DNA of 64,000 nt from Thalassotalea algicola (GCF_012932965.1 NZ_JABBXH010000001.1:310001-374000); one strand, 5' to 3'; counted from the first letter of the stretch, positions 18,540 through 28,583 are shown. The notes: generated by a model from the letters alone, not told the origin. Numbers and translations are program-made.

Positions 18540-20372
18540 CTACCACAAATACAGCCAACTCAAGAGAAATGATAATGAAATCCACATCAAAATAATCAAT
18601 GGCATGCCTACTCGGATAAAGTCAGAAAACTGATATCCACCAGCATTCATAACTAATATATTCGTTTTATAGGCCATTGGCGTGGCGTAACTTAAGTTTG
18701 CACCAAACAAAACCGCCAATATAAAAGGTTCAATTGGTAGATTAAGCTGTTGAGCAACAGAAACCGCGATTGGTGTGCCGATTACTGCCGCAGCATTATT
18801 AGAGACAATGTTCGTTAGCACAGCTAGCATTAACATTAATGCTGACAGAACTCCCGCTGGTGGCAGGTCAAAAGCAAGTGCTACAAACAATTGCGCGATA
18901 TATTCTGCTCCTCCTGTTTGCATCATAGCCGAACCAAGGGCTAATGACGCGACGACAATTAACACCACCTGACTACTTAATGCCGCCGACGCTTCTTTCC
19001 AATCTAAGCACTTGGTCACCAACAGAATCAAAATGCCACATATCGAACTAATTGCTATCGGTAGCAGACCAATAGCAGCTACACCTATAACAAAAAATAA
19101 TACTAATAGTGCCATTGGGGCTTTTTGTGAATACGGTAAGTCAGAGGCACCGTCAATAATCAAAAAACCTTGCGTTTCCCTTAGTTCAGATAGCTGTTCC
19201 GCCTCTCCTTGCACCAACAATATATCACCGGTATGTATCACCACATTGCCAATACTTCGTCGACCGATATCCATTGCTTTACCGTCTCGATGAAGCGCAA
19301 GTACGGAAATACCGTAACGTTTGGCAAATTGCACATCTCTTAACGTTCGGCCATCCAATTCTGACGACTGTATAACAACGATCTCTGCCAACATTTGCTT
19401 TTCAGCTTTTAATGGATGATCATCATCTACTTTGTGAGCACCACTAAACAACGTTGCCTGTAAAACCGCTTCAAACTCCTTTAGCTGCTCAGGCGTGTCC
19501 TTAACTTGAAGCCGATCTCCTTCTTGCAGCACGGTATCAGGAAATGGTCTGATATTGCGGTAATCAGGCTTGCGCTGAATAGACTCGATTGTCATTTGGT
19601 CGTCAGTTAACTTCAAAATTTCAGCAACAGTTTTACCTTTAGAGTTGCTTTCTTCGTCAATATTCAGATATGCACTAAACAAGCGAGGTGACGTATCTGG
19701 TAGTAATGCTTTTCTAGACGGTAATAGCTTAGGTGCTATTAACCATAAATAGGCAATAGCTACGCATGCCGCGATAAGCGCTGGTACACTAAAATGAAAC
19801 ATACCCATTCGTGGTAGACCCATATCGCTTGCTACACTCACTACAAGTAGGTTTGTCGATGTACCAATTGTGGTTGTCATGCCACCGACAATCGTTGCTA
19901 AGCCCATAGGCAATAGCATCGGTGAGGTATCTGTCTGCGTACGAATAGCTACACTGGTTAATATTGGCAATAGCAGTACAACAATTGGCGTATTATTGAC
20001 AAAAGCACTCAATGCTCCTGCAACAATAAGTGTAAATAATAACGATAAAGTAGGACTAATTTTCCAAAGTTTCGCCAAATTTCGGCCAACAGGAACCAAC
20101 GCACCTGTGCGAACCAATGCATGTCCAATAATCATCAACGCACAAACCGTCACTAAAGCTTCATGACCAAAGCCAAAAAATAAAGAAGAAGGCTCTAAAT
20201 GCTTACCATCTATTTCAAACGGAAATACGGTAAATACTAGGCAAAGCACAACTAGTACAGCAAGGGATGACGTTTCTAACGGAATATCGTCCCGTCTAAA
20301 GAAATAAAGTGCAACAGCTGTTAGCAACAGCATGATTAGCGCATGTGTATTGGGTATATCAGGGATCTGCAC
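18540..20372 (-). CDS. SLC13/DASS-type permease with two RCK_C (TrkA-C) domains
   Basis: 610 residues. Two membrane halves flank a soluble insert. The first half has the motif NNTPIVVLLLPIL followed by GTSTNLLV; the second has SNNAAAVIGTPIA, the inverted-repeat substrate motifs of the divalent anion/sodium symporter fold. Residues ~215-375 form two RCK_C domains (LQEGDRLQV and HTGDILLVQGEAEQL), which usually bind a regulatory ligand. Members move sulfate, dicarboxylates or other anions with sodium. The substrate cannot be decided from sequence. Confidence 0.85.
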   Translation of the reverse strand: MQIPDIPNTHALIMLLLTAVALYFFRRDDIPLETSSLAVLVVLCLVFTVFPFEIDGKHLEPSSLFFGFGHEALVTVCALMIIGHALVRTGALVPVGRNLAKLWKISPTLSLLFTLIVAGALSAFVNNTPIVVLLLPILTSVAIRTQTDTSPMLLPMGLATIVGGMTTTIGTSTNLLVVSVASDMGLPRMGMFHFSVPALIAACVAIAYLWLIAPKLLPSRKALLPDTSPRLFSAYLNIDEESNSKGKTVAEILKLTDDQMTIESIQRKPDYRNIRPFPDTVLQEGDRLQVKDTPEQLKEFEAVLQATLFSGAHKVDDDHPLKAEKQMLAEIVVIQSSELDGRTLRDVQFAKRYGISVLALHRDGKAMDIGRRSIGNVVIHTGDILLVQGEAEQLSELRETQGFLIIDGASDLPYSQKAPMALLVLFFVIGVAAIGLLPIAISSICGILILLVTKCLDWKEASAALSSQVVLIVVASLALGSAMMQTGGAEYIAQLFVALAFDLPPAGVLSALMLMLAVLTNIVSNNAAAVIGTPIAVSVAQQLNLPIEPFILAVLFGANLSYATPMAYKTNILVMNAGGYQFSDFIRVGMPLIILMWISLSFLLSWLYLW

Positions 20373-20719
20373 AGTAAAATCTGCTTAATACTTGATTACA
20401 AACATTTAATTAACGTTAGCAGTTGCTTTTTAAAAAAGCGAAATAGAATTCAATTTTTAATACCGCGCAGTGTTTAAACTCTCATGATAATGAAGCTCTC
20501 ATCGAACAAAAATTTCCTATCAAACACTGATCTTGTCTTTTTATTGACATTTTCTCGTCAAATTTCAGTAAAAATATCTTCATTTTTAAGTCACTAAACT
20601 GTCACCACATGTCCACACACTAGCATCTCCCTTTGGTAGTTACTTACATATAACTCTGCTGACTCACCAGATGTAGGGCAATAAATTCGCTTGGAAACCT
20701 AATAAAAACGGAATATACA
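20373..20719. other. Divergent intergenic region between permease and PhoX-like gene
   Basis: 347 bases. It contains a candidate Pho box (20588-20605), a small inverted repeat TTGAC/GTCAA around 20543-20560, and the GGAA Shine-Dalgarno at about 20710 for the PhoX-like gene. No RNA gene was recognised. Confidence 0.5.
20588..20605 (+). promoter_or_regulatory. Candidate Pho box (PhoB site)
   Basis: The 18-mer AAGTCACTAAACTGTCAC matches the consensus CTGTCATAWAWCTGTCAY at 14 of 18 positions, with the second half-site perfect. A further partial half-site (ATGTCCA) starts at 20609. It sits 115 bp upstream of the PhoX-like gene start, a reasonable activator distance. The match is by eye. Confidence 0.5.
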
Positions 20720-22678
20720 ATGTCTAAAAAAATATCAAGCCGCTTTAAATTATCGGCGATTACTTTATCAATGTTACTTGCCTTAACTGCATGTGATGAT
20801 GGCGACGATGGCGCGACAGGTCCAGCGGGCCCGCAAGGTGTTGCTGGTGTTGATGGTTCTGACGGCTCAGATGGTACTGATGGCACGGATGGGTCAGATG
20901 GTACTAATGGTCAAGATGGCGCAGATGGGCAGTCAGGTGATCGCGGTGTAATGCAACCGGCTGGTTTAGTCCGCTTAGCAACAGTGCCAACAGGTGCAGA
21001 AGTGACAGGGGCATTTGTATCACCAGACGGAGATTTATTCTTTAACTTCCAACACCCTGATGATGTTAATGACGAAGTAGACGTTGACGGTAAAGCACAT
21101 AATCGCGGTGGTGTTGGTGTGGTTCAAGGCGTGAATATCAATAAGCTACCTAAAAATGCGATATCTACTCCTATTCCAGTTTCTGATGAAGAAAAAGAAA
21201 CCGTGCAAGTTGCTTACGGTGAATACAAACTTTTAGGTCAATATGGCGACACTTTTGAAGGTAATTTAACCGATGGTCTTGGCGCAATTATTGGCGCTAG
21301 CGGCAAACAAGAGCCAGGTTCAGTAGCAGAAGGTTGGCCTGATTTTAATGGCTATATCCCAACAGGTGCGAACGAAGGTTATTTATTTACAAACTGGGAA
21401 TATTTCCCAGGAGGCATGAGCCGTATGAAAATTTCAAAAGATTCGACTTCAGGTGTTTGGTCGGTTGATAATACGGACGTGACTATGCTTGATTTTGGTA
21501 CATACGGTACAGTAGCTAACTGTTTCGGCTCGGTTACTCCATGGAATACGCCATTAACGTCAGAAGAATGGGGCAACAACGGCGATGCGTCGTGGTCTTG
21601 GAATGATCCAGCAGATACCGATAATGCATCACGTGACGAATTAGCTAAATTCATCAATGCTGGTGTTAGCAACGCAACAGAAGCGACATTATTCCCTAAC
21701 ACCTATCGTTACCACTACATTGTCGAGATAACCGACCCTGCAGGAACAGCAACCCCCGTTAAGCGCTATGCTTTAGGTCGTTTTGAACATGAAAACGCTG
21801 TAGTTATGCCGGATCAAAAAACCGTCTATTTATCACAAGACAGCACTAACGGCGTATTCTACAAATTCGTTGCTGATACTGCTGGCGATTTAAGTGCAGG
21901 TACTCTATACGCCGCTAAATTAACGCAAGATGCCGGTAGCACAGAGCCAGCAGTTACTGGTTTTGATATTGCTTGGATTGAATTAGCCTCTGGCGATGAA
22001 GCAACAATAGAAAGTTGGATTGCAGAATATGACGCTATCGATACTGACAGCTATGTTGATGGCCGCAGTAATTATTTAACTGATGCTGATGCCATCGCAT
22101 GGGCAGCAGGCAATGCTTCATACAGCGCAGCGGATACACAGTCATCGCAAGCAGTAACTGATGGATACGAAGGAGCTGAAACTTACCCAAGTACAGTAAC
22201 AGCTGGTCAAGCTATGGATGACCGAATTGCATTCTTAGAGTCTCGTAAAGCAGCGCGCGCAAAAGGTGCAACAGCTGAATGGCGTAAATTTGAAGGTATC
22301 AACATCAACACTACTCGAGCTCAAAATTTAGTAGAAGATGGTGACCCAGCGACGACAGCCTATGTGTACTTTGCGATTGCCGATATGGACAAAGGCATGA
22401 TTGACGGTACTGGCGATATTCAATTAAACGCTCGTGTTAAAGATTGTGGTGGTGTTTACCGTATGGCACTTGAAAATGACTACGATGTTAGTCGCATAGA
22501 GCCTGTATTAATGGGCGCAGCTGAGCGTAATGTCGAAGGAATTGAAGAGTGTGATGCCAATGGTTTGTCTCAACCAGATAACGTAGTTGTCATGGAAGAT
22601 GGTCGTATTCTTATCGGTGAAGATGGCGGCCAAGCCAATAATACCTTATGGATGTACGATCCTTCGGTAAACGATTAA
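20720..22678 (+). CDS. PhoX-like (DUF839) lipoprotein with collagen-like linker
   Basis: 652 residues. The signal peptide ends in the lipobox LTAC (Cys ~25). Next comes a run of about 15 Gly-X-Y triplets (~residues 33-77, GPAGPQGVAG then GSDGSDGTDG), a collagen-like spacer. The remainder resembles the PhoX/DUF839 beta-propeller: FGTYGTVANCFG, GRFEHENAVV, VYLSQDSTNGVFYKF, and near the end QPDNVVVMEDGRILIGEDGG. PhoX enzymes are Ca/Fe-dependent phosphatases, usually exported by Tat; this one has a Sec lipoprotein signal and no twin arginine. The upstream Pho-box-like site supports a phosphate role. Phosphatase activity is inferred only. Confidence 0.7.
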   Translation: MSKKISSRFKLSAITLSMLLALTACDDGDDGATGPAGPQGVAGVDGSDGSDGTDGTDGSDGTNGQDGADGQSGDRGVMQPAGLVRLATVPTGAEVTGAFVSPDGDLFFNFQHPDDVNDEVDVDGKAHNRGGVGVVQGVNINKLPKNAISTPIPVSDEEKETVQVAYGEYKLLGQYGDTFEGNLTDGLGAIIGASGKQEPGSVAEGWPDFNGYIPTGANEGYLFTNWEYFPGGMSRMKISKDSTSGVWSVDNTDVTMLDFGTYGTVANCFGSVTPWNTPLTSEEWGNNGDASWSWNDPADTDNASRDELAKFINAGVSNATEATLFPNTYRYHYIVEITDPAGTATPVKRYALGRFEHENAVVMPDQKTVYLSQDSTNGVFYKFVADTAGDLSAGTLYAAKLTQDAGSTEPAVTGFDIAWIELASGDEATIESWIAEYDAIDTDSYVDGRSNYLTDADAIAWAAGNASYSAADTQSSQAVTDGYEGAETYPSTVTAGQAMDDRIAFLESRKAARAKGATAEWRKFEGININTTRAQNLVEDGDPATTAYVYFAIADMDKGMIDGTGDIQLNARVKDCGGVYRMALENDYDVSRIEPVLMGAAERNVEGIEECDANGLSQPDNVVVMEDGRILIGEDGGQANNTLWMYDPSVND

Positions 22679-22699
22679 CTATCAGTTATTGATTGACCG

Positions 22700-22729
22700 G
22701 GTGATCAGGCAACTCCTGATCACCTTTTT
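22700..22729 (+). terminator. Terminator or attenuator after the PhoX-like gene
   Basis: A perfect 10-bp stem (GGTGATCAGG / CCTGATCACC, 5-nt loop) followed by five T, 21 bp after the stop. It lies upstream of the next gene's preferred start, so it may let only part of the transcription through. Confidence 0.85.
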
Positions 22730-22757
22730 CGTTTACATGAAGCAAGAGAATACAAAA

Positions 22758-24470
22758 ATGCGTTTACCAACTATTTTTACGGTGAAACCTTCTGTGACGA
22801 CAGCTGTATTACTTATCGTCACAAGCCCTTTTCTATCCGGCTGCAAAGATGAGCAGCCACTAGCCACTTTTACGGCAGATTCTATGGAAAACACCGCAAT
22901 TTCTGAGTTAACACCAGACTATACTCCAGCAAGAAAGTGGCTTGAAGCGGGACAGGTGTACAACAAAGAAGCACCAATTCCACCGCAGTGCTACACCAAA
23001 ACAAATCAAGTAAATAACCCTTGTTACGTATGCCATCAAAGTTACCATGAGCAAAGTTTACGTCCGAATAAATTAAATGATGGTTTTCAACAAGGTAGCT
23101 ATGCTTTTTCTGACATAGGTATAAGCAACAGTTGGCGCAATTTATTTGTCGATAGAACGCGAAAAATCGCAAAAATTACTGATGAACAAATCATTGATTA
23201 TATCAATGAAGATAACTATTCCCCTTTCATAGCAAAGCTTAAAAACTCTAATTGGAAAGGTGTTATTCCTGAAGTTAAAAACTTGCATTTAGGCGCACAA
23301 GCCTTTGACGAACATGGTCTTGCAAAAGATGGGTCTGGCTGGGTAGCATTTAATTACAAGCCTATGCCAAGCACGTTCTGGCCAACGAATGGTTCAACTG
23401 ATGATGTGATGATCCGCCTACCTGAAGAATATAGGCAAATTAACGGTAAATATTCAAGGGACGCTTACTATGCCAATTTAGCGTTAGTTGAAATGGCTAT
23501 AGCCGATACGCTAGAAACAACAACCATTTCAATCAGTGAAAAACTCATTGGTTCAGACTTGAATGGTAATGGTGAGCTTGAAGACCAAGTTAACCATATC
23601 AAGCGAAGTACTCACTATGTAGCCGACGCTTCATCACAAGAACTTGCTCATATGTTATACCCTGAAGGCACAGCGTTTTTACATACCGTACGCTATGTTA
23701 ATACTAATGACGATGGCGAGATTAGCGTGTCACCACGTATGAAAGAAGTGCGTTACATGGTGAAAAAGAAGTTTCTCTCATTAGGAGAATTAAAAGGTCG
23801 CTATTACCTTGAACGCAAAGAAAAACATTTTGAAAACCTCCCTTATTACAACGCCTTTGGCGATGACGGTGTTAGCAACAAACATGGCTGGACACTACTT
23901 GGCTTTATCGAAAACGAGCAAGGTGAATTGCGCCAGCAAAACGATGAAGAACAATTCTTCTGTACGGGCTGCCATAAAAGTGTTGGCTCTATCATAGATG
24001 AAACTTTTAGTTTTCCTCGCAAAGTGGCAGGAGTTAATGGTTGGGGTTATATCAACCTAAAAAGCATCAATGACGTGCCAAACCTTGGTGAGGAGAAAGG
24101 TGAAATTCTAACTTATCTTGAACGTGTGGGTGGTGGTGATGAATTCAGACAAAATCAAGAAATGATCAAACGTTGGTTTAATGCTGACGGCAGCGTCAAT
24201 ACGAAAAAAGTACTGGCTCAACACAGCATTTACGACCTTATCACACCATCTAGACGTCGCGCATTAGATATGAACAAAGCCTATAAAACTATCGTTGAAG
24301 AACAAAGCTTTATCTATGGCCGAGACGCTACGCTAGTAGAAGCCAAGAATGTACTCACCGAAGTCAATGAAGAGCAAGCGCCTCTTCACCAAGAGCACAT
24401 TCACCAGTGGGACATTCGTCTTGACTGGAGCAAAGGTGAAAAAACAACGCTCGCAAAAGCAGAGAAATAG
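22758..24470 (+). CDS. Lipoprotein with two c-type haem motifs
   Basis: About 570 residues from the ATG at 22758. Longer in-frame starts at 22737 and 22689 exist, but the 22689 one would overlap the terminator hairpin. The signal peptide ends in FLSGC (lipobox). Two haem c motifs are present: CYVCH near residue 83 and CTGCH near 402. The rest is not a known cytochrome fold to my eye; it contains DGSGWVAFNYKPMPSTFWPTNGS and several acidic loops (SDLNGNGELEDQ) that might bind calcium. It is probably an outer-membrane-anchored electron-transfer or redox enzyme. It is followed after 2 bp by the MntP-like gene and preceded by the PhoX-like gene. Confidence 0.75.
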   Translation: MRLPTIFTVKPSVTTAVLLIVTSPFLSGCKDEQPLATFTADSMENTAISELTPDYTPARKWLEAGQVYNKEAPIPPQCYTKTNQVNNPCYVCHQSYHEQSLRPNKLNDGFQQGSYAFSDIGISNSWRNLFVDRTRKIAKITDEQIIDYINEDNYSPFIAKLKNSNWKGVIPEVKNLHLGAQAFDEHGLAKDGSGWVAFNYKPMPSTFWPTNGSTDDVMIRLPEEYRQINGKYSRDAYYANLALVEMAIADTLETTTISISEKLIGSDLNGNGELEDQVNHIKRSTHYVADASSQELAHMLYPEGTAFLHTVRYVNTNDDGEISVSPRMKEVRYMVKKKFLSLGELKGRYYLERKEKHFENLPYYNAFGDDGVSNKHGWTLLGFIENEQGELRQQNDEEQFFCTGCHKSVGSIIDETFSFPRKVAGVNGWGYINLKSINDVPNLGEEKGEILTYLERVGGGDEFRQNQEMIKRWFNADGSVNTKKVLAQHSIYDLITPSRRRALDMNKAYKTIVEEQSFIYGRDATLVEAKNVLTEVNEEQAPLHQEHIHQWDIRLDWSKGEKTTLAKAEK

Positions 24471-24472
24471 CC

Positions 24473-25189
24473 ATGGGTTTTCCGTTACTCGATTTTGCCT
24501 TAGCAAGTGTTTTAATGGGGCTAGGCATTGGTTTAGATGTTGCTATTGCCACGGTTGCCCGTTCAGGGCAATTAGCTACATTTAAAACGGCAGCACTTTG
24601 GGTAATTGGCGTATCACTTACCCACACGCTGTTTCCTATGGTGGGTTACTTGCTCACCTATTTTAGCGTACAAGTCATGCCAGAAATCACACCGGTTATT
24701 GGCATTTTGGCTTTTGTTTGTATCTTTCTTTATTTAAAAGGTGAATTCATTGAGTTGGCCCATCCTGAACAAAAAAATGAACACTCACAAATACTCATCA
24801 CCCTAGGATTAATTCTAGCGGTGAGTTGGGACGCACTATGGTCAGGCCCAGCAAAGTCAGCACAAGTGATTGGTTGGCCCGAATTAATGGTGTGGGTTTC
24901 TTTTATTCTAGTTGGGGGGATGGTATCAATTTTGGCTATCATGAGTTTACGCATGTCCCAGCTTTTAAACCATTACACAGCTAACCGCCCTTATTTAGCT
25001 TGGATTGGCAGCTGGGTTCAATATGCTGTTATAGGCTACTTCGGCTTACTTGCCTTGGTAAGGTATACATTAGTGCTCAATCTTTACTGGTGGCAAATAT
25101 TATTGATCTCGTGTTTATTGGTAGGCGTCTGTATGTTGCTGTGCATACAAAGCAGAAATAGCGAAATGAAACTGAGACCCATTACATAG
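24473..25189 (+). CDS. MntP/LysE-superfamily-like inner-membrane protein
   Basis: 238 residues with about six membrane helices. GLGIGLDVAIATVARSG in helix 1 and LAVSWDALWSGPAKSA in helix 4 each carry an Asp in a membrane segment, resembling the duplicated Asp motifs of MntP-type manganese exporters (DUF204). Similarity is moderate, so metal export is a guess. It begins 2 bp after the haem lipoprotein stop and must be translated from the same mRNA. A linked role (for example metal supply for the PhoX-like enzyme, or export during redox stress) is an inference. Confidence 0.6.
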   Translation: MGFPLLDFALASVLMGLGIGLDVAIATVARSGQLATFKTAALWVIGVSLTHTLFPMVGYLLTYFSVQVMPEITPVIGILAFVCIFLYLKGEFIELAHPEQKNEHSQILITLGLILAVSWDALWSGPAKSAQVIGWPELMVWVSFILVGGMVSILAIMSLRMSQLLNHYTANRPYLAWIGSWVQYAVIGYFGLLALVRYTLVLNLYWWQILLISCLLVGVCMLLCIQSRNSEMKLRPIT

Positions 25190-25319
25190 GCTCATCATTG
25201 TTGTCTTGACTAATTTGAACGTTTATTTTCGTTATTTGGTCGTTTCTTTTCTTGTATACAGACACATTTATACATAATGTTACTATGTTACAAAAAAACA
25301 ATTAATAATCGGTGACAAC

Positions 25320-28300
25320 ATGAACCTACTTCTAAAGGCTGCAATTGCAGCCTCTATTTTGGTATCTAGTGTACAAACATTCGCATTTAAGTCTGACGAA
25401 GATGAAAAATCGTTGTTTAATGCTAAAACCTTCAACGCAATGGAGCTTAGAAATATCGGCCCGGCCTATATGTCAGGACGTATTTCCGATATTGCGGTAG
25501 ACCAAAACAACCCATCAACTTGGTACACAGCTGTTGCCTCTGGCGGTGTATGGAAAACCATCAATGCTGGTAACACGTGGAAACCTATTTTCGATAAACA
25601 AAAGGTTTATTCAACCGGTGATGTCACTATTGACCCTAGCAACTCAAATATTATCTGGGTAGGTACAGGAGAAAATAACGGTGGTCGCCATATTAGTTTT
25701 GGTGACGGCGTCTACAAATCTGTAGACGGTGGTAACACATGGAAAAATATGGGACTGAAAAAATCTGAACGTATCTCAGATATTATTATTCATCCTACAA
25801 ACTCAAATACAGTTTGGGTATCTGCACAAGGTCCATTATGGACCAGCGGTGGTGAACGTGGTCTTTATAAAACCACAGATGGCGGTGAGACTTGGAAGCA
25901 AGTGCTAAAAACCGCTGATGAATGGACAGGAGTAACTTCACTACTTATCGACCCACGTAATCCGAATAAGCTGTATGCTGCTACGTGGTCTCGTCAAAGA
26001 ACAGTAGCATCGTATGTTGGTACTGGTCCTGGTTCAGGCATTCATACATCTGACGATGGCGGTGACACATGGACTGAACTTAAAACGGGTTTACCAAAGG
26101 GAAATATGGGTAAAATTGGTATGGCTATTTCACCAATAAACCCTGATGTTGTTTATGCCACCATTGAAATTGATAATCGAAAAGGCGGCTTCTACCGTTC
26201 AGAAAATCAAGGGGCGAGCTGGAAGAAAATGTCCGATGAAGTAGGTGGTGGTACAGGCCCTCACTACTATCAAGAAATTTTCACTGATCAGCATCAATTC
26301 GATAGAGTCTACATCGCAAGTAACTACAGTAAGGTATCTGACGACGGCGGTAAAACATGGACTCCAATTAGCACTAAGCGCAAGCATGTTGATGATCATG
26401 CATTTGCTTTCCACCCTACCGATCCTGATTTTGTATTAATTGGCTCTGATGGTGGCATATACATGTCACATGATCGTATGGAAAACTGGCGTTACATAGC
26501 CAACCTACCCTTAACGCAATTCTACAAAGTCGCTCCTGATGACGCAGAACCTTTTTATAATGTTTATGCTGGCGCACAAGACAACTCGACACAAGGTGGC
26601 CCTTCGAGAACGCGTCGTGCAGAAGGTATTAAAAACAAAGATTGGTTCTTAACCCTAGGAGGTGACGGTCATCAACCTGCGGTAGAGCCTGGCAATCCAG
26701 AAATTATGTACTCACAGTGGCAACAAGGTAACTTAATGCGCCACGACCTAAAAACCCGTGAAAATGTCTATATTAAGCCACAACCTCGCCCAGGTGAACC
26801 TGCCGAGCGCTATAACTGGGATGCGCCAATTAATGTTTCTGCACATGATCCTAAACGCATTTACCATGCCTCACAGCGCGTATGGCGTTCGGATGATCGA
26901 GGCGACAGTTGGACAGCCATTTCAGGTGATTTAACCAAAGATGGCAACCGTATGCACATGCCAATGATGGGACGTACTTGGTCCGTTGAAGCTGGCTGGG
27001 ATATTTATGCCATGTCGAACTATCATACTATTGCTAACTTCTCAGAAAGCCCTGTTGATCCAGATGTTTTATGGGTTGGTACAGACGATGGTTTAATTCA
27101 AGTGACTACTGACGGCGGTAAAAACTGGAAGAAGATCGATCTTAAGAAAGTAAAAGGTGTACCAGCTACAGCGTACGTAAACGATATCCGTGCCGATTTA
27201 TTCGATCGTGAAACCGTGTATGTAGCCCTGGATAATCACAAATATGGTGATTTCAAACCGTACCTTATTAAGTCAACTAACTTGGGTAAAAAGTGGAAGT
27301 CTATGGCGGACGACTTACCTGAAAAACATTTAGTCTGGCGAATTGTTCAAGATCATGTAAATAAAGATCTACTATTTATCGGTACCGAATTTGGTTTATT
27401 TTTCACCGTTGATGGTGGTAAATCATGGCTTGAACTTGATGGTGGTATTCCGACTATTTCAACACGCGATGTAAAAATACAGCGTCGTGAGAATGACTTA
27501 GTTGCAGGTACATTCGGCCGTGGTATATACATTCTTGACGACTATGCACCTCTTCGCAGTTTAAACAAACAAACAATGCAGCAAGATGCTTTATTATTTG
27601 CGCCTAGCCGAGCAGTAAAATGGTTCCGCTTAGACCGTAGCCATGCGAGAACAGACGGTGATGACCGCTTTGTTGCAAAAAACCCTGCGCATGGTGCAAC
27701 ACTTACGTATTTCTTAAAAGACAGTCTATTAACGGCAAAAGAAAAACGCCAAGCTGCTGAAAAGAAAATGGTAAAAGATAAAAAGTACCCTAAATATCCT
27801 ACTTGGGAAGCGATTGAGAAAGAAAACCAAGAAACAAAACCTGCTATTTATATCGAAATTTCCGATGCCAATGGCAACTTTGTTAACCGTATTGCCGGTA
27901 AAACGAAAAAAGGTTTACACCGTATTACATGGGATATGATGTATGCAAAAGGCAATGCAATTACCCACAAGGAAAGCCGTTCACGTGGTGGGCTAATGGC
28001 GATGCCTGGTAAATATAAGGCAACATTATACAAACGTGTTGGCAGTACGATTACTCAACTTGCAGACCCTGTTGAGCTTGAATTAAAAGCCATTTATGAA
28101 GGCGCACTACAAACTGCTTCATTATCAGATGTACTTAACTATGGTAAAGAAGTCGCTGCAGCACAAAGACGCTCATCTTCAGCAACGTCTGCGATTAAGA
28201 CGTTAAGCAACACTGTTAAATTGCTTCGCACAGCAATTGATCGTACGCCAGGTGAAGTTACAGCGCTTGAAGCTCAGTATGCTGACATTCAAACAGAAAT

Positions 28301-28583
28301 TAATGCTATTAATATCGAATTGTACGGCCTAAAATCTCGCGACCGAAAAGGTGCTAAACCTGCTAACATCACTAGCCGACTAGGCTACGCTATGTCTGGT
28401 GCCGGTTCCTCTTATGGCCCAACCAAACAGCATAAAGAGCAATTTGGTTATGCATTAGAAGGGTTAAATGCCGTAAGCTTGCGCATAAAAGCATTGCAAG
28501 AAACAAGTGTACCTACGCTGCAAAAAGCAATATTAGCTTCAGACGGTCCATGGACTGAAGGAGCTTCAGTTATTATCAAATAA
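25320..28583 (+). CDS. Large secreted BNR/sortilin (VPS10)-type beta-propeller protein
   Basis: 1087 residues with a signal peptide (1-23, ending SVQTFA). At least six Asp-box repeats are visible: SVDGGNTW, TTDGGETW, SDDGGDTW, SENQGASW, SDDGGKTW and TTDGGKNW. They give one or two beta-propellers up to ~residue 745. The C-terminal third has an Ig-like stretch (AIYIEISDANGNFVNRIAG) and a helical tail. Proteins of this type are often labelled glycosyl hydrolase or sialidase-like, but no catalytic residues can be assigned. It is alone in its transcript, with a terminator after it. Confidence 0.8.
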   Translation: MNLLLKAAIAASILVSSVQTFAFKSDEDEKSLFNAKTFNAMELRNIGPAYMSGRISDIAVDQNNPSTWYTAVASGGVWKTINAGNTWKPIFDKQKVYSTGDVTIDPSNSNIIWVGTGENNGGRHISFGDGVYKSVDGGNTWKNMGLKKSERISDIIIHPTNSNTVWVSAQGPLWTSGGERGLYKTTDGGETWKQVLKTADEWTGVTSLLIDPRNPNKLYAATWSRQRTVASYVGTGPGSGIHTSDDGGDTWTELKTGLPKGNMGKIGMAISPINPDVVYATIEIDNRKGGFYRSENQGASWKKMSDEVGGGTGPHYYQEIFTDQHQFDRVYIASNYSKVSDDGGKTWTPISTKRKHVDDHAFAFHPTDPDFVLIGSDGGIYMSHDRMENWRYIANLPLTQFYKVAPDDAEPFYNVYAGAQDNSTQGGPSRTRRAEGIKNKDWFLTLGGDGHQPAVEPGNPEIMYSQWQQGNLMRHDLKTRENVYIKPQPRPGEPAERYNWDAPINVSAHDPKRIYHASQRVWRSDDRGDSWTAISGDLTKDGNRMHMPMMGRTWSVEAGWDIYAMSNYHTIANFSESPVDPDVLWVGTDDGLIQVTTDGGKNWKKIDLKKVKGVPATAYVNDIRADLFDRETVYVALDNHKYGDFKPYLIKSTNLGKKWKSMADDLPEKHLVWRIVQDHVNKDLLFIGTEFGLFFTVDGGKSWLELDGGIPTISTRDVKIQRRENDLVAGTFGRGIYILDDYAPLRSLNKQTMQQDALLFAPSRAVKWFRLDRSHARTDGDDRFVAKNPAHGATLTYFLKDSLLTAKEKRQAAEKKMVKDKKYPKYPTWEAIEKENQETKPAIYIEISDANGNFVNRIAGKTKKGLHRITWDMMYAKGNAITHKESRSRGGLMAMPGKYKATLYKRVGSTITQLADPVELELKAIYEGALQTASLSDVLNYGKEVAAAQRRSSSATSAIKTLSNTVKLLRTAIDRTPGEVTALEAQYADIQTEINAINIELYGLKSRDRKGAKPANITSRLGYAMSGAGSSYGPTKQHKEQFGYALEGLNAVSLRIKALQETSVPTLQKAILASDGPWTEGASVIIK

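Noticed and set aside
20810-20950. Short GAT/GGT-rich tandem repeats as a satellite or CRISPR-like array
   Set aside because: The pattern is in frame and encodes Gly-X-Y collagen-like triplets; there are no spacers or fixed repeat units.
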